The notes below the pieces were generated by a model, which was not told the DNA's origin, did no database searches, and worked only from the letters and a program-made list of their open reading frames with translations. Shown here piece by piece: positions 1 to 6,533 of a DNA stretch of 11,129 nt (the first letter of the stretch is position 1; the number at the start of each line of letters is the position of its first letter). The stretch is from an uncultured Bacilli bacterium. Its GTDB lineage: Bacteria > Bacillota_I > Bacilli_A > RF39 > UBA660. The position numbers and the translations under genes are program-made. Location: the NCBI GenBank assembly GCA_947631885.1, contig CANRMZ010000026.1, positions 1 through 11,129 of the forward strand, in the 5' to 3' direction.

Positions 1-416
1 TATTACAGTTAGGTATCATTTTGATGTCAGTTGTCTGTATAGTAGTTTTATTTATTGCCCTTATATTCATATTTAGTTATTATAAAGCCGAAATTAAAAG
101 AATAGCTTTATATAAATCTTTAGGTTATAACAAAAAAGAGATTAATAGAATTATCTTTATAGAATTAATTATTCAAACCTTACTTGCCTGTTTGCTAGCC
201 ATCATTCTTGTTAAAACATCAGGCATATTTATTGAACACTATGCTAAAAAGTTTATTGAATATCGATTATTAAAAATAAGAATTCCTAAGATACCATTTA
301 TAATTTATTATTTAGTAGTTATTCTATTTGGCTATGTGTCAGTACAATATAATAGTTATCGTCTAAGAAATTTAACTGTAAGAGAGCTACTAGATGAAGA
401 GAAAGTAGGTAATTAA
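1..416 (+). CDS. FtsX-like ABC transporter permease, C-terminal part (5' end outside window)
   Basis: This is the C-terminal portion of an FtsX/MacB-type permease. The reading frame (first full codon at position 3) is open to the window edge, so the TTG at 21 is an internal codon and not a start. The visible part has three hydrophobic segments: one at the 5' end (around LFIALIFIFSYY), one around LIIQTLLACLLAIILV, and one around FIIYYLVVILFGYVSVQ. Between the first two lies the basic cytoplasmic loop typical of the family (KAEIKRIALYKSLGYNKKEI), which in FtsX proteins contacts the ATPase. The end, RNLTVRELLDEE, matches the usual short cytoplasmic tail. The stop TAA (414-416) is one base before the ATG of the ATPase at 418, so the two are co-transcribed and are probably partners. 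The substrate cannot be told. Peptide, lantibiotic or lipid export is typical of the family. Confidence 0.85.
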   Translation, partial: LQLGIILMSVVCIVVLFIALIFIFSYYKAEIKRIALYKSLGYNKKEINRIIFIELIIQTLLACLLAIILVKTSGIFIEHYAKKFIEYRLLKIRIPKIPFIIYYLVVILFGYVSVQYNSYRLRNLTVRELLDEEKVGN

Positions 417-417
417 A

Positions 418-1080
418 ATGAAATTAGAGGATATTTGTAAAATATATAAAACGTCAAAAAATGAAGTTGCAGCATTAAAGAATATTAGTCTTGAATTTAA
501 CATGGGAAAAATGTATGCCATTATGGGCAGAAGTGGCTCAGGTAAAACAACGCTTATCAATATTTTGGGGTTGCTTGATGATCCAACATCTGGTAAATAT
601 TTTTTTGAAGGGCAAGATACTAAAAAATTTAATGATAATGACAAAAGTAATATAAGAAATAAAGAGATAGGTTTTATTTTTCAATCATATTACCTTGAAG
701 ATAATCTTACAGCATTAGAGAATGTCATTTTACCAAGCCTTAAGAACAAAAAATTAACAAATGAAGAAAGAATACAAAGAGCTAAAGAATTACTTGATCA
801 ATTCGGCCTAAATAATCGTTATAATCATAAACCAAGTGAGCTTTCCGGAGGCGAAAAGCAAAGGGTAGCAATAGCCCGTAGCCTTATGAATGACCCTAAA
901 TATATAATTGCCGATGAGCCTACGGGTAACTTAGATGAAGAGAATGAAAAAGATGTTTTTGAATACTTAAAAAATATAAGTAGGCAAGGTAAATGCGTAA
1001 TCGTGGTATCTCATGAAGAGGCAATAAAAGACTACTGCGATGAACTTTATAATCTAAAAAATGGTGCTTTAGATGAATAA
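418..1080 (+). CDS. ABC transporter ATP-binding protein, MacB/LolD type
   Basis: A stand-alone nucleotide-binding subunit (220 aa, normal size for this class) that powers the FtsX-like permeases on either side. All ABC motifs are present: Walker A GRSGSGKTT (residues 37-45), Q-loop Gln89, signature LSGGEKQR (142-149), Walker B IIADE (163-167) with the catalytic Glu, D-loop following at NLD, and switch His199 in VVSHE. The sequence looks catalytically intact. The phrases IMGRSGSGKTTLINILG and ADEPTGNLD are typical of the MacB/LolD/BceA group that works with FtsX-type permeases on antimicrobial peptides, lipoproteins or cell-wall signals. It starts at an ATG one base after the stop of the upstream permease, with only a weak Shine-Dalgarno (GTAGG, 406-410), which suggests translational coupling. 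Its 3' end overlaps the next gene by 8 nt. The family is sure; the substrate is unknown. Confidence 0.95.
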   Translation: MKLEDICKIYKTSKNEVAALKNISLEFNMGKMYAIMGRSGSGKTTLINILGLLDDPTSGKYFFEGQDTKKFNDNDKSNIRNKEIGFIFQSYYLEDNLTALENVILPSLKNKKLTNEERIQRAKELLDQFGLNNRYNHKPSELSGGEKQRVAIARSLMNDPKYIIADEPTGNLDEENEKDVFEYLKNISRQGKCVIVVSHEEAIKDYCDELYNLKNGALDE

Positions 1081-1756
1081 GATTTATATTAAAGGATTAA
1101 TAAAAAAGAAATTATTAATTAGAATGTTTATTATATTACTTCTTTCTTTAAGTTTATTTATTTTTTTAATAGCTTATAAAAATAATGTCGATAAAAAAAT
1201 ATATGATGAGAGAAATGTTTTAGATTTAAGAACAATAAGTGTAACAACGAAGATGAATTTAGCAAAATATGATTATTATATCGAAAGTTATGAATGTGAT
1301 AATGATAAGTGTACGATAATATTTAAAACATATATTTTAAGAGATGAATTTTTAGAAAAATATAGAAATAATCTAGATAATTATAAACAAAATGTAGGTA
1401 TGCAAAGCAGTTATGAAACTTTACTTAACATTTTAAAAATGGCAATTATAGTTATTATGGTGTCTTTAATTATATGTACTATTTCTTTTATCATAAACTA
1501 CTTTAGCCATATTTTTAAAACTATAAAACTATATCATATATTAGGATTTTCCAATATGCGTAGCTTTGCATATTTAAACTTATTCTTTTTCATAACTTTA
1601 GAAGCTTATTCAATATTAGGCATGAGTATTGTTAAGATAGTTAATCCTGACTATATTTTAATTAATGATTATATACTAAGTTTTATAGTTATTGGTTCAT
1701 CTTGTATTTGTGCTTCATTAATATCAAGGATTTATTTGAAAAAAGCTTTATTATAA
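1073..1756 (+). CDS. Small FtsX-like membrane protein, third gene of the ABC operon
   Basis: A 227-residue integral membrane protein whose layout is that of an FtsX/MacB permease in miniature. It has one N-terminal membrane segment (about 15-35), an outside domain of only about 85 residues, then three membrane segments (about 121-143, 163-189, 199-220). The loop after the second segment (HIFKTIKLYHILGFSNMRS) looks like the FtsX cytoplasmic loop that docks on the ATPase, and the chain ends in basic residues. The outer domain has two close cysteines (Cys75 and Cys80), which could form a disulfide. Full permeases of this class have a much larger extracellular domain, so this is either a reduced second permease that pairs with the one cut at the window edge, or an accessory subunit. 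It begins inside the last codons of the ATPase gene (8-nt overlap) and has no clear Shine-Dalgarno of its own, so coupling is likely. Family assignment is by topology and loop only. Confidence 0.75.
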   Translation: MNKIYIKGLIKKKLLIRMFIILLLSLSLFIFLIAYKNNVDKKIYDERNVLDLRTISVTTKMNLAKYDYYIESYECDNDKCTIIFKTYILRDEFLEKYRNNLDNYKQNVGMQSSYETLLNILKMAIIVIMVSLIICTISFIINYFSHIFKTIKLYHILGFSNMRSFAYLNLFFFITLEAYSILGMSIVKIVNPDYILINDYILSFIVIGSSCICASLISRIYLKKALL

Positions 1757-1780
1757 ACAGATTAGCAATCTGTTTTTTTA
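1755..1780 (+). terminator. Rho-independent terminator of the first ABC operon
   Basis: A perfect 9-bp stem (AAACAGATT at 1755-1763 with AATCTGTTT at 1767-1775) and a 3-nt loop run into seven T (1773-1779). The left arm begins within the TAA stop codon of the small FtsX-like gene. It separates the first exporter operon from the second. Confidence 0.88.
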
Positions 1781-1781
1781 T

Positions 1782-1826
1782 CTTAAGAAAAAATTAAGAA
1801 TTATGTAAGACTTAATTAAAGATTAA
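1782..1826 (+). promoter_or_regulatory. Putative response-regulator operator A: four hexamers with 11-nt period
   Basis: Four hexamers lie exactly one helical turn apart: TTAAGA (1783-1788), TTAAGA (1794-1799), GTAAGA (1805-1810) and TTAAAG (1816-1821). The 45-nt block matches the one at 5549-5593 at 38 of 45 positions with no gap. Direct repeats with 10-11 nt spacing are the known binding layout of OmpR/PhoB-family regulators. The VanR-like regulator starting at 6534 is the natural candidate, by proximity. The block sits directly upstream of the only plausible promoter region for the fused transporter pair. Confidence 0.72.
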
Positions 1827-1845
1827 CATTTTTAAAAATGTTAAT
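1822..1845. repeat. Perfect 24-nt palindrome between operator A and the transporter start
   Basis: ATTAACATTTTT (1822-1833) is followed at once by its exact complement AAAAATGTTAAT (1834-1845). It overlaps the end of operator A and the likely core promoter: TTAACA at 1823-1828 is a -35-like hexamer, and TATTAT at 1848-1853 is -10-like with a rather long 19-nt spacer. It could be a second operator, or an AT-only hairpin acting as a weak terminator, since some T follow. Confidence 0.5.
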
Positions 1846-1853
1846 TTTATTAT
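1823..1853 (+). promoter_or_regulatory. Weak candidate promoter for the fused ABC transporter operon
   Basis: TTAACA (1823-1828) and TATTAT (1848-1853) are the best -35 and -10 matches after the operator repeats, with a 19-nt spacer. A poorly spaced core promoter placed right after activator repeats is what an activator-dependent promoter often looks like. A start near 1860 would give a leader of about 50 nt. The exact hexamers are uncertain. Confidence 0.4.
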
Positions 1854-1908
1854 GTAACTTTTTATATCTTCAAAAAGTATTGGTAATAGAGAAAGGAAAT
1901 AAAATAAC

Positions 1909-3792
1909 TTGAAAACGGTAATAAAATGTGAAAAAGTTACTAAAGCTTATAAAGAAAAATTAGTTTTTGAAAGCTTTAGCTATTCATTTAAAGAAAAGGG
2001 ATTATATGTATTATTTGGCGAAAGTGGTAGTGGCAAAACAACTTTATTAAATGTTATAACGGGAGCTACAGCTTTTAATGAAGGTAAAGTTAGGATCTAT
2101 GAAAACACATATGATAAAGAAGTTAAATATGATGAAGTAAAAGACTATATTGCCTATATAACGCAAAATAATTATTTTGTTGATTACTTAAAAGTAAAAG
2201 ATAATTTATTATTAGCTTTAAGTGATAAAAACGGAAAATGTAAGATAGAAGAATATCTAAAAGAATTTAAATTAGAAGATAAAATAAATAGTTACCCCGG
2301 TGATTTGTCAGGAGGAGAGCAACAAAGATTATCAATAATTATAGCATTACTCCAAAATAAAAAGATAATAATTCTTGATGAGCCAACATCTTCGCTTGAT
2401 ATTGATAATAGAGAATTAATCTTAAATATTTTAGAAAATTTAAAGAAAAATCATTTAATTATTGTAGCAACTCATGATAGTAAACTAATTGAAATTGCGG
2501 ATAAAAAGATTGGCTTTAATAATTTGCAAAGTGAAATAGATAATGAAGAAATGGCTACAATGCCTTCGGTAACTAAAAATAAAGTTAATGTTTTTAAACA
2601 CATGATAAAACAATTATGGTACAAAAAAAGAAATTTAAGAGCAAGTTTCTTTTTGATAATGGTTTTTACTTTAGTTACGATAGGCCTAAGTGCTTGCTCT
2701 GATTATAAGCAAAAACTTAGAACTTCTTTATTAAATATTTATCATATTAACTTTGTTAATTATCGTTGTAATATTGATGAAAATCCAGATTTTTGTGATT
2801 CAATTATAGATAAGTATAATGGCTATAATACTTTTTTATACTCAGATAATATTAGTTATAATACACAAGGTATGTTTATTACAAGTAATTATAATCTTGC
2901 ATTAAAAACATTACCTTTCGATGTGAATAAGGTGCCGGAAATTAAAGATTTAATTGCTTATGGATCATACTTTGAAAATGAAAATGATATTATACTTGGA
3001 CAAGAAATTGCATCAAGATTAAGTGGTGATATGGCTAGTTTAATTGGCACTACATATGAAATTAAATTGCCTGATAAAACGGAAAGCTTTAGGATTGTAG
3101 GCATATTAAAAGATGTTAATGATAACACTTATTTAACTACTATGTTATCTAGTAGTCAGTTGAATGATAATGAAATTATTTCTGATAAATATGTTAACAA
3201 ATATCGTGGTAGTGAGCAGTTTCGCCAAAATGGTAATACCATCAAAATGAGGGCATATTTTAAAAACACTCTAGATTTAAATGAATTTTATAACGATTAT
3301 GAAAAAACGAATAATGGTATAACAGTAAAAGAATTTGGTAGTAATTTCATTAACTATAATGGTAAGATGTACCGTTTAAAATATTTTCTTTATCCTGCCC
3401 TTATGGCATCTTTTGTTGTAGTATTACTTTTCTATTATCAAAGTGAGAATATTCAAAATAAGTATCGTAAACACATTTTAGCTATTTACAATTATTATGG
3501 CTATAATTGGTTTAATATTATTTTAAGTAATATGTTAACTTCGATTATATCGGTTTTATCTAAGTTTATGATAGGGGTCATGATAGGTCTAGTAATTGGC
3601 GTTATATTAAATCCTATTTTATTAAATAAAAATATTACTAACTTTATTTTATTTGTTCCCGACTTTCCAAATCTTCTTTTACTAGGAGGATTACTTATCG
3701 TAATGGCTATCTTCTTTTCCTTTGTTAATTCTTTACTTCTTAAAAAACACGGCTGGCTAAAATCTTTAAAAGAGGAGGGTGATTTATTATGA
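1909..3792 (+). CDS. ABC transporter, ATPase fused to FtsX-type permease (first subunit of pair)
   Basis: A MacB-like half-transporter of 627 aa. The N-terminal ATPase (about 1-205) is complete: Walker A GESGSGKTT (37-45), Q-loop Gln86, signature LSGGEQQR (133-140), Walker B IIILDE (153-158) and switch His189. A linker leads to membrane segment 1 (about 244-263), a large extracellular domain (about 264-490), and three C-terminal segments (about 492-510, 538-568, 586-610). Two cysteines in the outer domain (287 and 296) may pair. Translation starts at a TTG: an in-frame stop lies at 1900-1902, the first residues (KTVIKCEKVTKAY) align with usual ABC starts, and a GAAAGGAAA Shine-Dalgarno sits at 1891-1899, somewhat far upstream. 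The stop TGA overlaps the next ATG by 4 nt, and the partner has the same design, so a heterodimer is likely. A putative response-regulator site lies upstream. Peptide or antibiotic export fits the family; the substrate is unproven. Confidence 0.92.
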   Translation: MKTVIKCEKVTKAYKEKLVFESFSYSFKEKGLYVLFGESGSGKTTLLNVITGATAFNEGKVRIYENTYDKEVKYDEVKDYIAYITQNNYFVDYLKVKDNLLLALSDKNGKCKIEEYLKEFKLEDKINSYPGDLSGGEQQRLSIIIALLQNKKIIILDEPTSSLDIDNRELILNILENLKKNHLIIVATHDSKLIEIADKKIGFNNLQSEIDNEEMATMPSVTKNKVNVFKHMIKQLWYKKRNLRASFFLIMVFTLVTIGLSACSDYKQKLRTSLLNIYHINFVNYRCNIDENPDFCDSIIDKYNGYNTFLYSDNISYNTQGMFITSNYNLALKTLPFDVNKVPEIKDLIAYGSYFENENDIILGQEIASRLSGDMASLIGTTYEIKLPDKTESFRIVGILKDVNDNTYLTTMLSSSQLNDNEIISDKYVNKYRGSEQFRQNGNTIKMRAYFKNTLDLNEFYNDYEKTNNGITVKEFGSNFINYNGKMYRLKYFLYPALMASFVVVLLFYYQSENIQNKYRKHILAIYNYYGYNWFNIILSNMLTSIISVLSKFMIGVMIGLVIGVILNPILLNKNITNFILFVPDFPNLLLLGGLLIVMAIFFSFVNSLLLKKHGWLKSLKEEGDLL

Positions 3793-5546
3793 TAGAGCTT
3801 AAAAATGTAACGAAAAAATATGATAGAGTAGTTTTGGATGATATTAACTTAGAATTTAAAACAAATAATATATATGTTATCAAAGGTATAAGTGGAAGTG
3901 GCAAAACAACTCTTTTAAATATTATCTCCGGTGTTGATAAAGACTATGATGGAAAAGTTCTGATTAACTCCGTTGATTTGAAAAAAGCTTCAAGAAAATT
4001 TTTGAAAACCTATGCTTTAAATATTGGGTATATGATGCAAAAATCTTTGCTTTATAAAAAGCTTACCATCATAGATAACTTATTAATGATTCAAAAAGAT
4101 AAAAAGAAAATATTAGAACTTACAAAAATATTTAAAGTAGATAATCTATTAAATAAATATCTTGGTGAAGTAAGTGGTGGTGAACTACAAAGGATAAGTC
4201 TAGTTAGAACTTTACTTTGCGATAGCAAAATACTTATACTTGATGAAGCAACTTCCAACTTAGATCATGAAAATTCTATTATTTTTGCGGAGTTTTTAAA
4301 GAAAATAGATTTAAAAGATAAGATTATTATAATAGCTACTCATAAAGATATATACGATGATATATGTAACTGTTTAATTAATATTTCTTTTGGTAAGGTA
4401 GAGATTTCATTTAACAAATTAAATGAAGAGCAAGAATTAAGCCTTAAAAGTGAAAAGAAAAGCAAAAGAACTATTATTAAAAGTGCCATTAAATTAAGAC
4501 CAAAACAAAATTTTATAATTAAAGGTTTTTTAACTATTTTAATTGCTGGGCTGCTTATCGGATTATCATTTACCTTAAATTATAAAGAAGCATACTTAAA
4601 AAGAAAACTAGATGAAATGCCCATCAATATTTTAGATGTTTCTTCATATTATTATGAGGAAATCAAAAATACTTATAAAATAGACTATGAATATAAACGC
4701 TATACTTATGAAGAAGATGGTTTTACTTATAACGAGTTATTTCCTGAAAAAGATAGCACATTTAAAAATAGCATTCAAGGAATCTTTCCTAAAGAAGATA
4801 ATGAAATATTAATTAATGAGGAGTATGCTAAAGAATATGGCAAAACTATTAATGATAAGCTAGTTATTAATCAAAAAGAATATACAATCACTGGCATTGT
4901 AAAAGGTAAAGATTTGCCAATGCTCTATAATATTTATGATAATGTTTATCTTGAATCTAGGGTCAGAAGTGCCGTATTTATACCTTACAATTCTATTAAA
5001 AAGTTTGGTACTTTAGATGAAAACACAAGATATATAAGTATTAATATTAATGAGCTATTAAACTTATATACCAAAGAGCAACTCGAAACTAAAACTATTG
5101 ATATGGCAAGTGGGGTATATGCAATGTATGAAAATAGAATGAGTAGACTTGCTTATGATACCCAAAGAGTAGTTAAAGCTGCCTTAATTGCCGTGGTAGT
5201 AGTTACGGTTTTAGCCTTCATGTTTTTATATAATGAAATTAATATGGAGCTACATTTTAGACAAAGAGAATTTGGCTATTTACAATTATTTCATTTTTCG
5301 AAAGGTGATGTTAGATCTTTAGTTATTTTGGAATACTTATTTAATACCATTTTACTAATTCTATGTTCTCTTTTAATTTATATAGGAGCAGTTATATATA
5401 TTAAATACTCTTATAATTTATATTTATTACTTGATATACCATATATACTTTTATGCTTTATGATAGTTCTTTTAATTATGTATTTTCTAGTACTTATATC
5501 AAGTAGGAAATATTTAAAGAAAAGTATTATAAATCTTATAAAGTAG
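3789..5546 (+). CDS. ABC transporter, ATPase fused to FtsX-type permease (second subunit of pair)
   Basis: The 585-aa partner of the preceding gene, with the same order of domains. The ATPase (about 1-205) has Walker A GISGSGKTT (33-41), Gln84, signature VSGGELQR (128-135), Walker B ILILDE (148-153) and His185, so both ATP sites of the presumed heterodimer look functional. Membrane segments lie at about 243-264, 462-481, 511-540 and 549-571, with an extracellular domain (about 265-460) between the first two that is shorter than its partner's. The cytoplasmic loop HFRQREFGYLQLFHFSKGDV is characteristic of FtsX/MacB permeases. The ATG overlaps the upstream TGA (ATGA, 3789-3792) and is preceded by a strong Shine-Dalgarno, AGGAGG (3773-3778). 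The two genes look tightly co-translated in near-equal amounts. The gene ends with TAG only 2 nt before operator B, with no classical terminator in between. Confidence 0.92.
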   Translation: MIELKNVTKKYDRVVLDDINLEFKTNNIYVIKGISGSGKTTLLNIISGVDKDYDGKVLINSVDLKKASRKFLKTYALNIGYMMQKSLLYKKLTIIDNLLMIQKDKKKILELTKIFKVDNLLNKYLGEVSGGELQRISLVRTLLCDSKILILDEATSNLDHENSIIFAEFLKKIDLKDKIIIIATHKDIYDDICNCLINISFGKVEISFNKLNEEQELSLKSEKKSKRTIIKSAIKLRPKQNFIIKGFLTILIAGLLIGLSFTLNYKEAYLKRKLDEMPINILDVSSYYYEEIKNTYKIDYEYKRYTYEEDGFTYNELFPEKDSTFKNSIQGIFPKEDNEILINEEYAKEYGKTINDKLVINQKEYTITGIVKGKDLPMLYNIYDNVYLESRVRSAVFIPYNSIKKFGTLDENTRYISININELLNLYTKEQLETKTIDMASGVYAMYENRMSRLAYDTQRVVKAALIAVVVVTVLAFMFLYNEINMELHFRQREFGYLQLFHFSKGDVRSLVILEYLFNTILLILCSLLIYIGAVIYIKYSYNLYLLLDIPYILLCFMIVLLIMYFLVLISSRKYLKKSIINLIK

Positions 5547-5548
5547 TG

Positions 5549-5593
5549 CTTAAGAAAATATTAAGAAACATATAAGAATAAGTTAAAGATTAA
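5549..5593 (+). promoter_or_regulatory. Putative response-regulator operator B: four hexamers with 11-nt period
   Basis: The second copy of the block at 1782-1826: TTAAGA (5550-5555), TTAAGA (5561-5566), ATAAGA (5572-5577) and TTAAAG (5583-5588), all at 11-nt spacing. Bases in the hexamers are mostly kept and most of the seven differences fall in the spacers, as expected of a selected binding site. It lies just upstream of the C39-like gene. A -10-like CATTAT (5613-5618) lies 17 nt after TTAAAA (5590-5595), which would give a very short leader. Binding by the regulator encoded at 6534 is inferred. Confidence 0.72.
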
Positions 5594-5640
5594 AAGGGCC
5601 TTTACTTGCTAACATTATTGTGTAAGTAGGGAGGCCCTTT
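5593..5640 (+). promoter_or_regulatory. Long inverted repeat abutting the start codon of the C39-like gene
   Basis: AAAGGGCCT (5593-5601) pairs perfectly with AGGCCCTTT (5632-5640). An inner stem, TACTTGC (5603-5609) with GTAAGTA (5622-5628), adds seven pairs including one G-T. The Shine-Dalgarno AGGGAGG (5628-5634) falls in the bulge and right arm, and the ATG follows immediately at 5641. In a transcript coming from the transporter operon this hairpin would hide the ribosome site; a transcript starting from the local promoter (about 5625) would lack the left arm. It could also act as a poor terminator, though only three T follow. Confidence 0.55.
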
Positions 5641-6495
5641 ATGAAAAGAAAAAATAAAAGACACTTAAAAAAGGGATTCAAGATATTTTTAATTATCGTA
5701 GTATTAACTTTTGTTATTGGTAGTTTACAAATTAAGCTAAATAAAGATAATTATGATAATACCTTTATAACAGAAAATGAAAGTCTTATTCCGGATATTA
5801 ATTATAAAGAGGATTTAACAACTTTAGAAAAATTAAAAATATTAAGTGAATATGATAAAAGGGTAGATAAGATAATTAATAATTATGATGAATATCCAGA
5901 AATATTATTAGAATCTTTAATTAATAATCCCGACATGTTAGACTTTGTCCTAGATTATCCCGATAAGTTAGGTAATACATATAGTGATAATGTCGGAGAT
6001 ATTAAAGATGGGGAAGTACCTCTTTTACTCCAATGGGATAAAAGGTGGGGATATGCCAGATATGGTGGAAGCAGTATTGCCATAAGCGGCTGTGGGCCTA
6101 CAGCCCTATCAATGGTTATTGTAAGTCTTACAAAGGACAAAAGCATGACACCTTACAAAGTTGCCAAGTTTGCCGAGGATAATGGTTATTACTCTGATGC
6201 AACAGGTACGGCTTGGGCACTTATGAGTGAAGGAGCAAGAAAACTGGGTGTCGAAAGCCGCGAACTTCCCTTATCGAAAACGGTTATCATTAATGCTTTG
6301 GAAAATGGGCATCCAATTATATGCAGTATGAGACCGGGAGATTTTACTAAATCAGGTCACTATATAGTTCTCGCGGGTATTAATGATGGCAAAATAAAAG
6401 TAAATGATCCTAATAGCAAAGAAAGAAGCGATAAACTATGGGATTATGAAAAAATAGAAGGCCAAATAAAGAATTTGTGGGAATATTACCTTTAA
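5641..6495 (+). CDS. Membrane-anchored C39-like (papain-fold) cysteine peptidase family protein
   Basis: A 284-aa protein with a basic N-terminus and a single hydrophobic segment (about 13-30), which is a signal anchor or uncleaved signal peptide placing the rest outside the cell. A charged helical stretch follows (about 58-112, including NNPDMLDFVLDYPDK), then a peptidase C39-like domain (about 125-284). The papain-type residues are visible: Gln131 in the motif QWDKRWG (oxyanion hole), Cys151 in GCGPTALSMV, His240 in GHYIVLAG and Asp256 in VNDPN. The enzyme therefore looks catalytic. Members of this family are usually secreted and act on peptides or cell-wall cross-links, but the substrate is rarely known. 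The Shine-Dalgarno is AGGGAGG (5628-5634), lying inside a hairpin. Operator B upstream and the VanR/VanS-like pair 38 nt downstream suggest it is made in response to envelope stress. The domain is certain; the biochemical role is inferred. Confidence 0.88.
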   Translation: MKRKNKRHLKKGFKIFLIIVVLTFVIGSLQIKLNKDNYDNTFITENESLIPDINYKEDLTTLEKLKILSEYDKRVDKIINNYDEYPEILLESLINNPDMLDFVLDYPDKLGNTYSDNVGDIKDGEVPLLLQWDKRWGYARYGGSSIAISGCGPTALSMVIVSLTKDKSMTPYKVAKFAEDNGYYSDATGTAWALMSEGARKLGVESRELPLSKTVIINALENGHPIICSMRPGDFTKSGHYIVLAGINDGKIKVNDPNSKERSDKLWDYEKIEGQIKNLWEYYL

Positions 6496-6500
6496 TGATA

Positions 6501-6506
6501 TATAAT
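6501..6506 (+). promoter_or_regulatory. Candidate -10 box before the two-component genes
   Basis: A perfect TATAAT lies 6 nt after the stop of the C39-like gene and 27 nt before the regulator ATG. No good -35 is seen at 16-18 nt. It may supply basal transcription of the regulator and kinase in addition to readthrough from the C39-like gene. Chance matches are common in DNA this AT-rich. Confidence 0.33.
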
Positions 6507-6533
6507 AAAGGTGTTTAGGATTAAGGGAATAGT

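Noticed and set aside
390..644. Minus-strand open frame of 84 codons
   Set aside because: It lies opposite the ATPase gene with its conserved Walker A motif, has no ribosome site and no recognisable features.
2680..2700. Lipobox-like LSAC near the first membrane helix of the fused transporter (residues 260-263)
   Set aside because: It follows a 240-residue cytoplasmic ATPase, so it cannot be a cleaved lipoprotein signal; it is the end of a membrane helix.
3789..3792. Mycoplasma-type genetic code (TGA = Trp), suggested by the AT-rich bases
   Set aside because: TGA ends the first fused transporter gene at the expected place, overlapping the next ATG, and the proteins use TGG for Trp.
5955..6146. 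Minus-strand open frame of 63 codons
   Set aside because: It is antisense to the C39-like catalytic region and has no support of its own.
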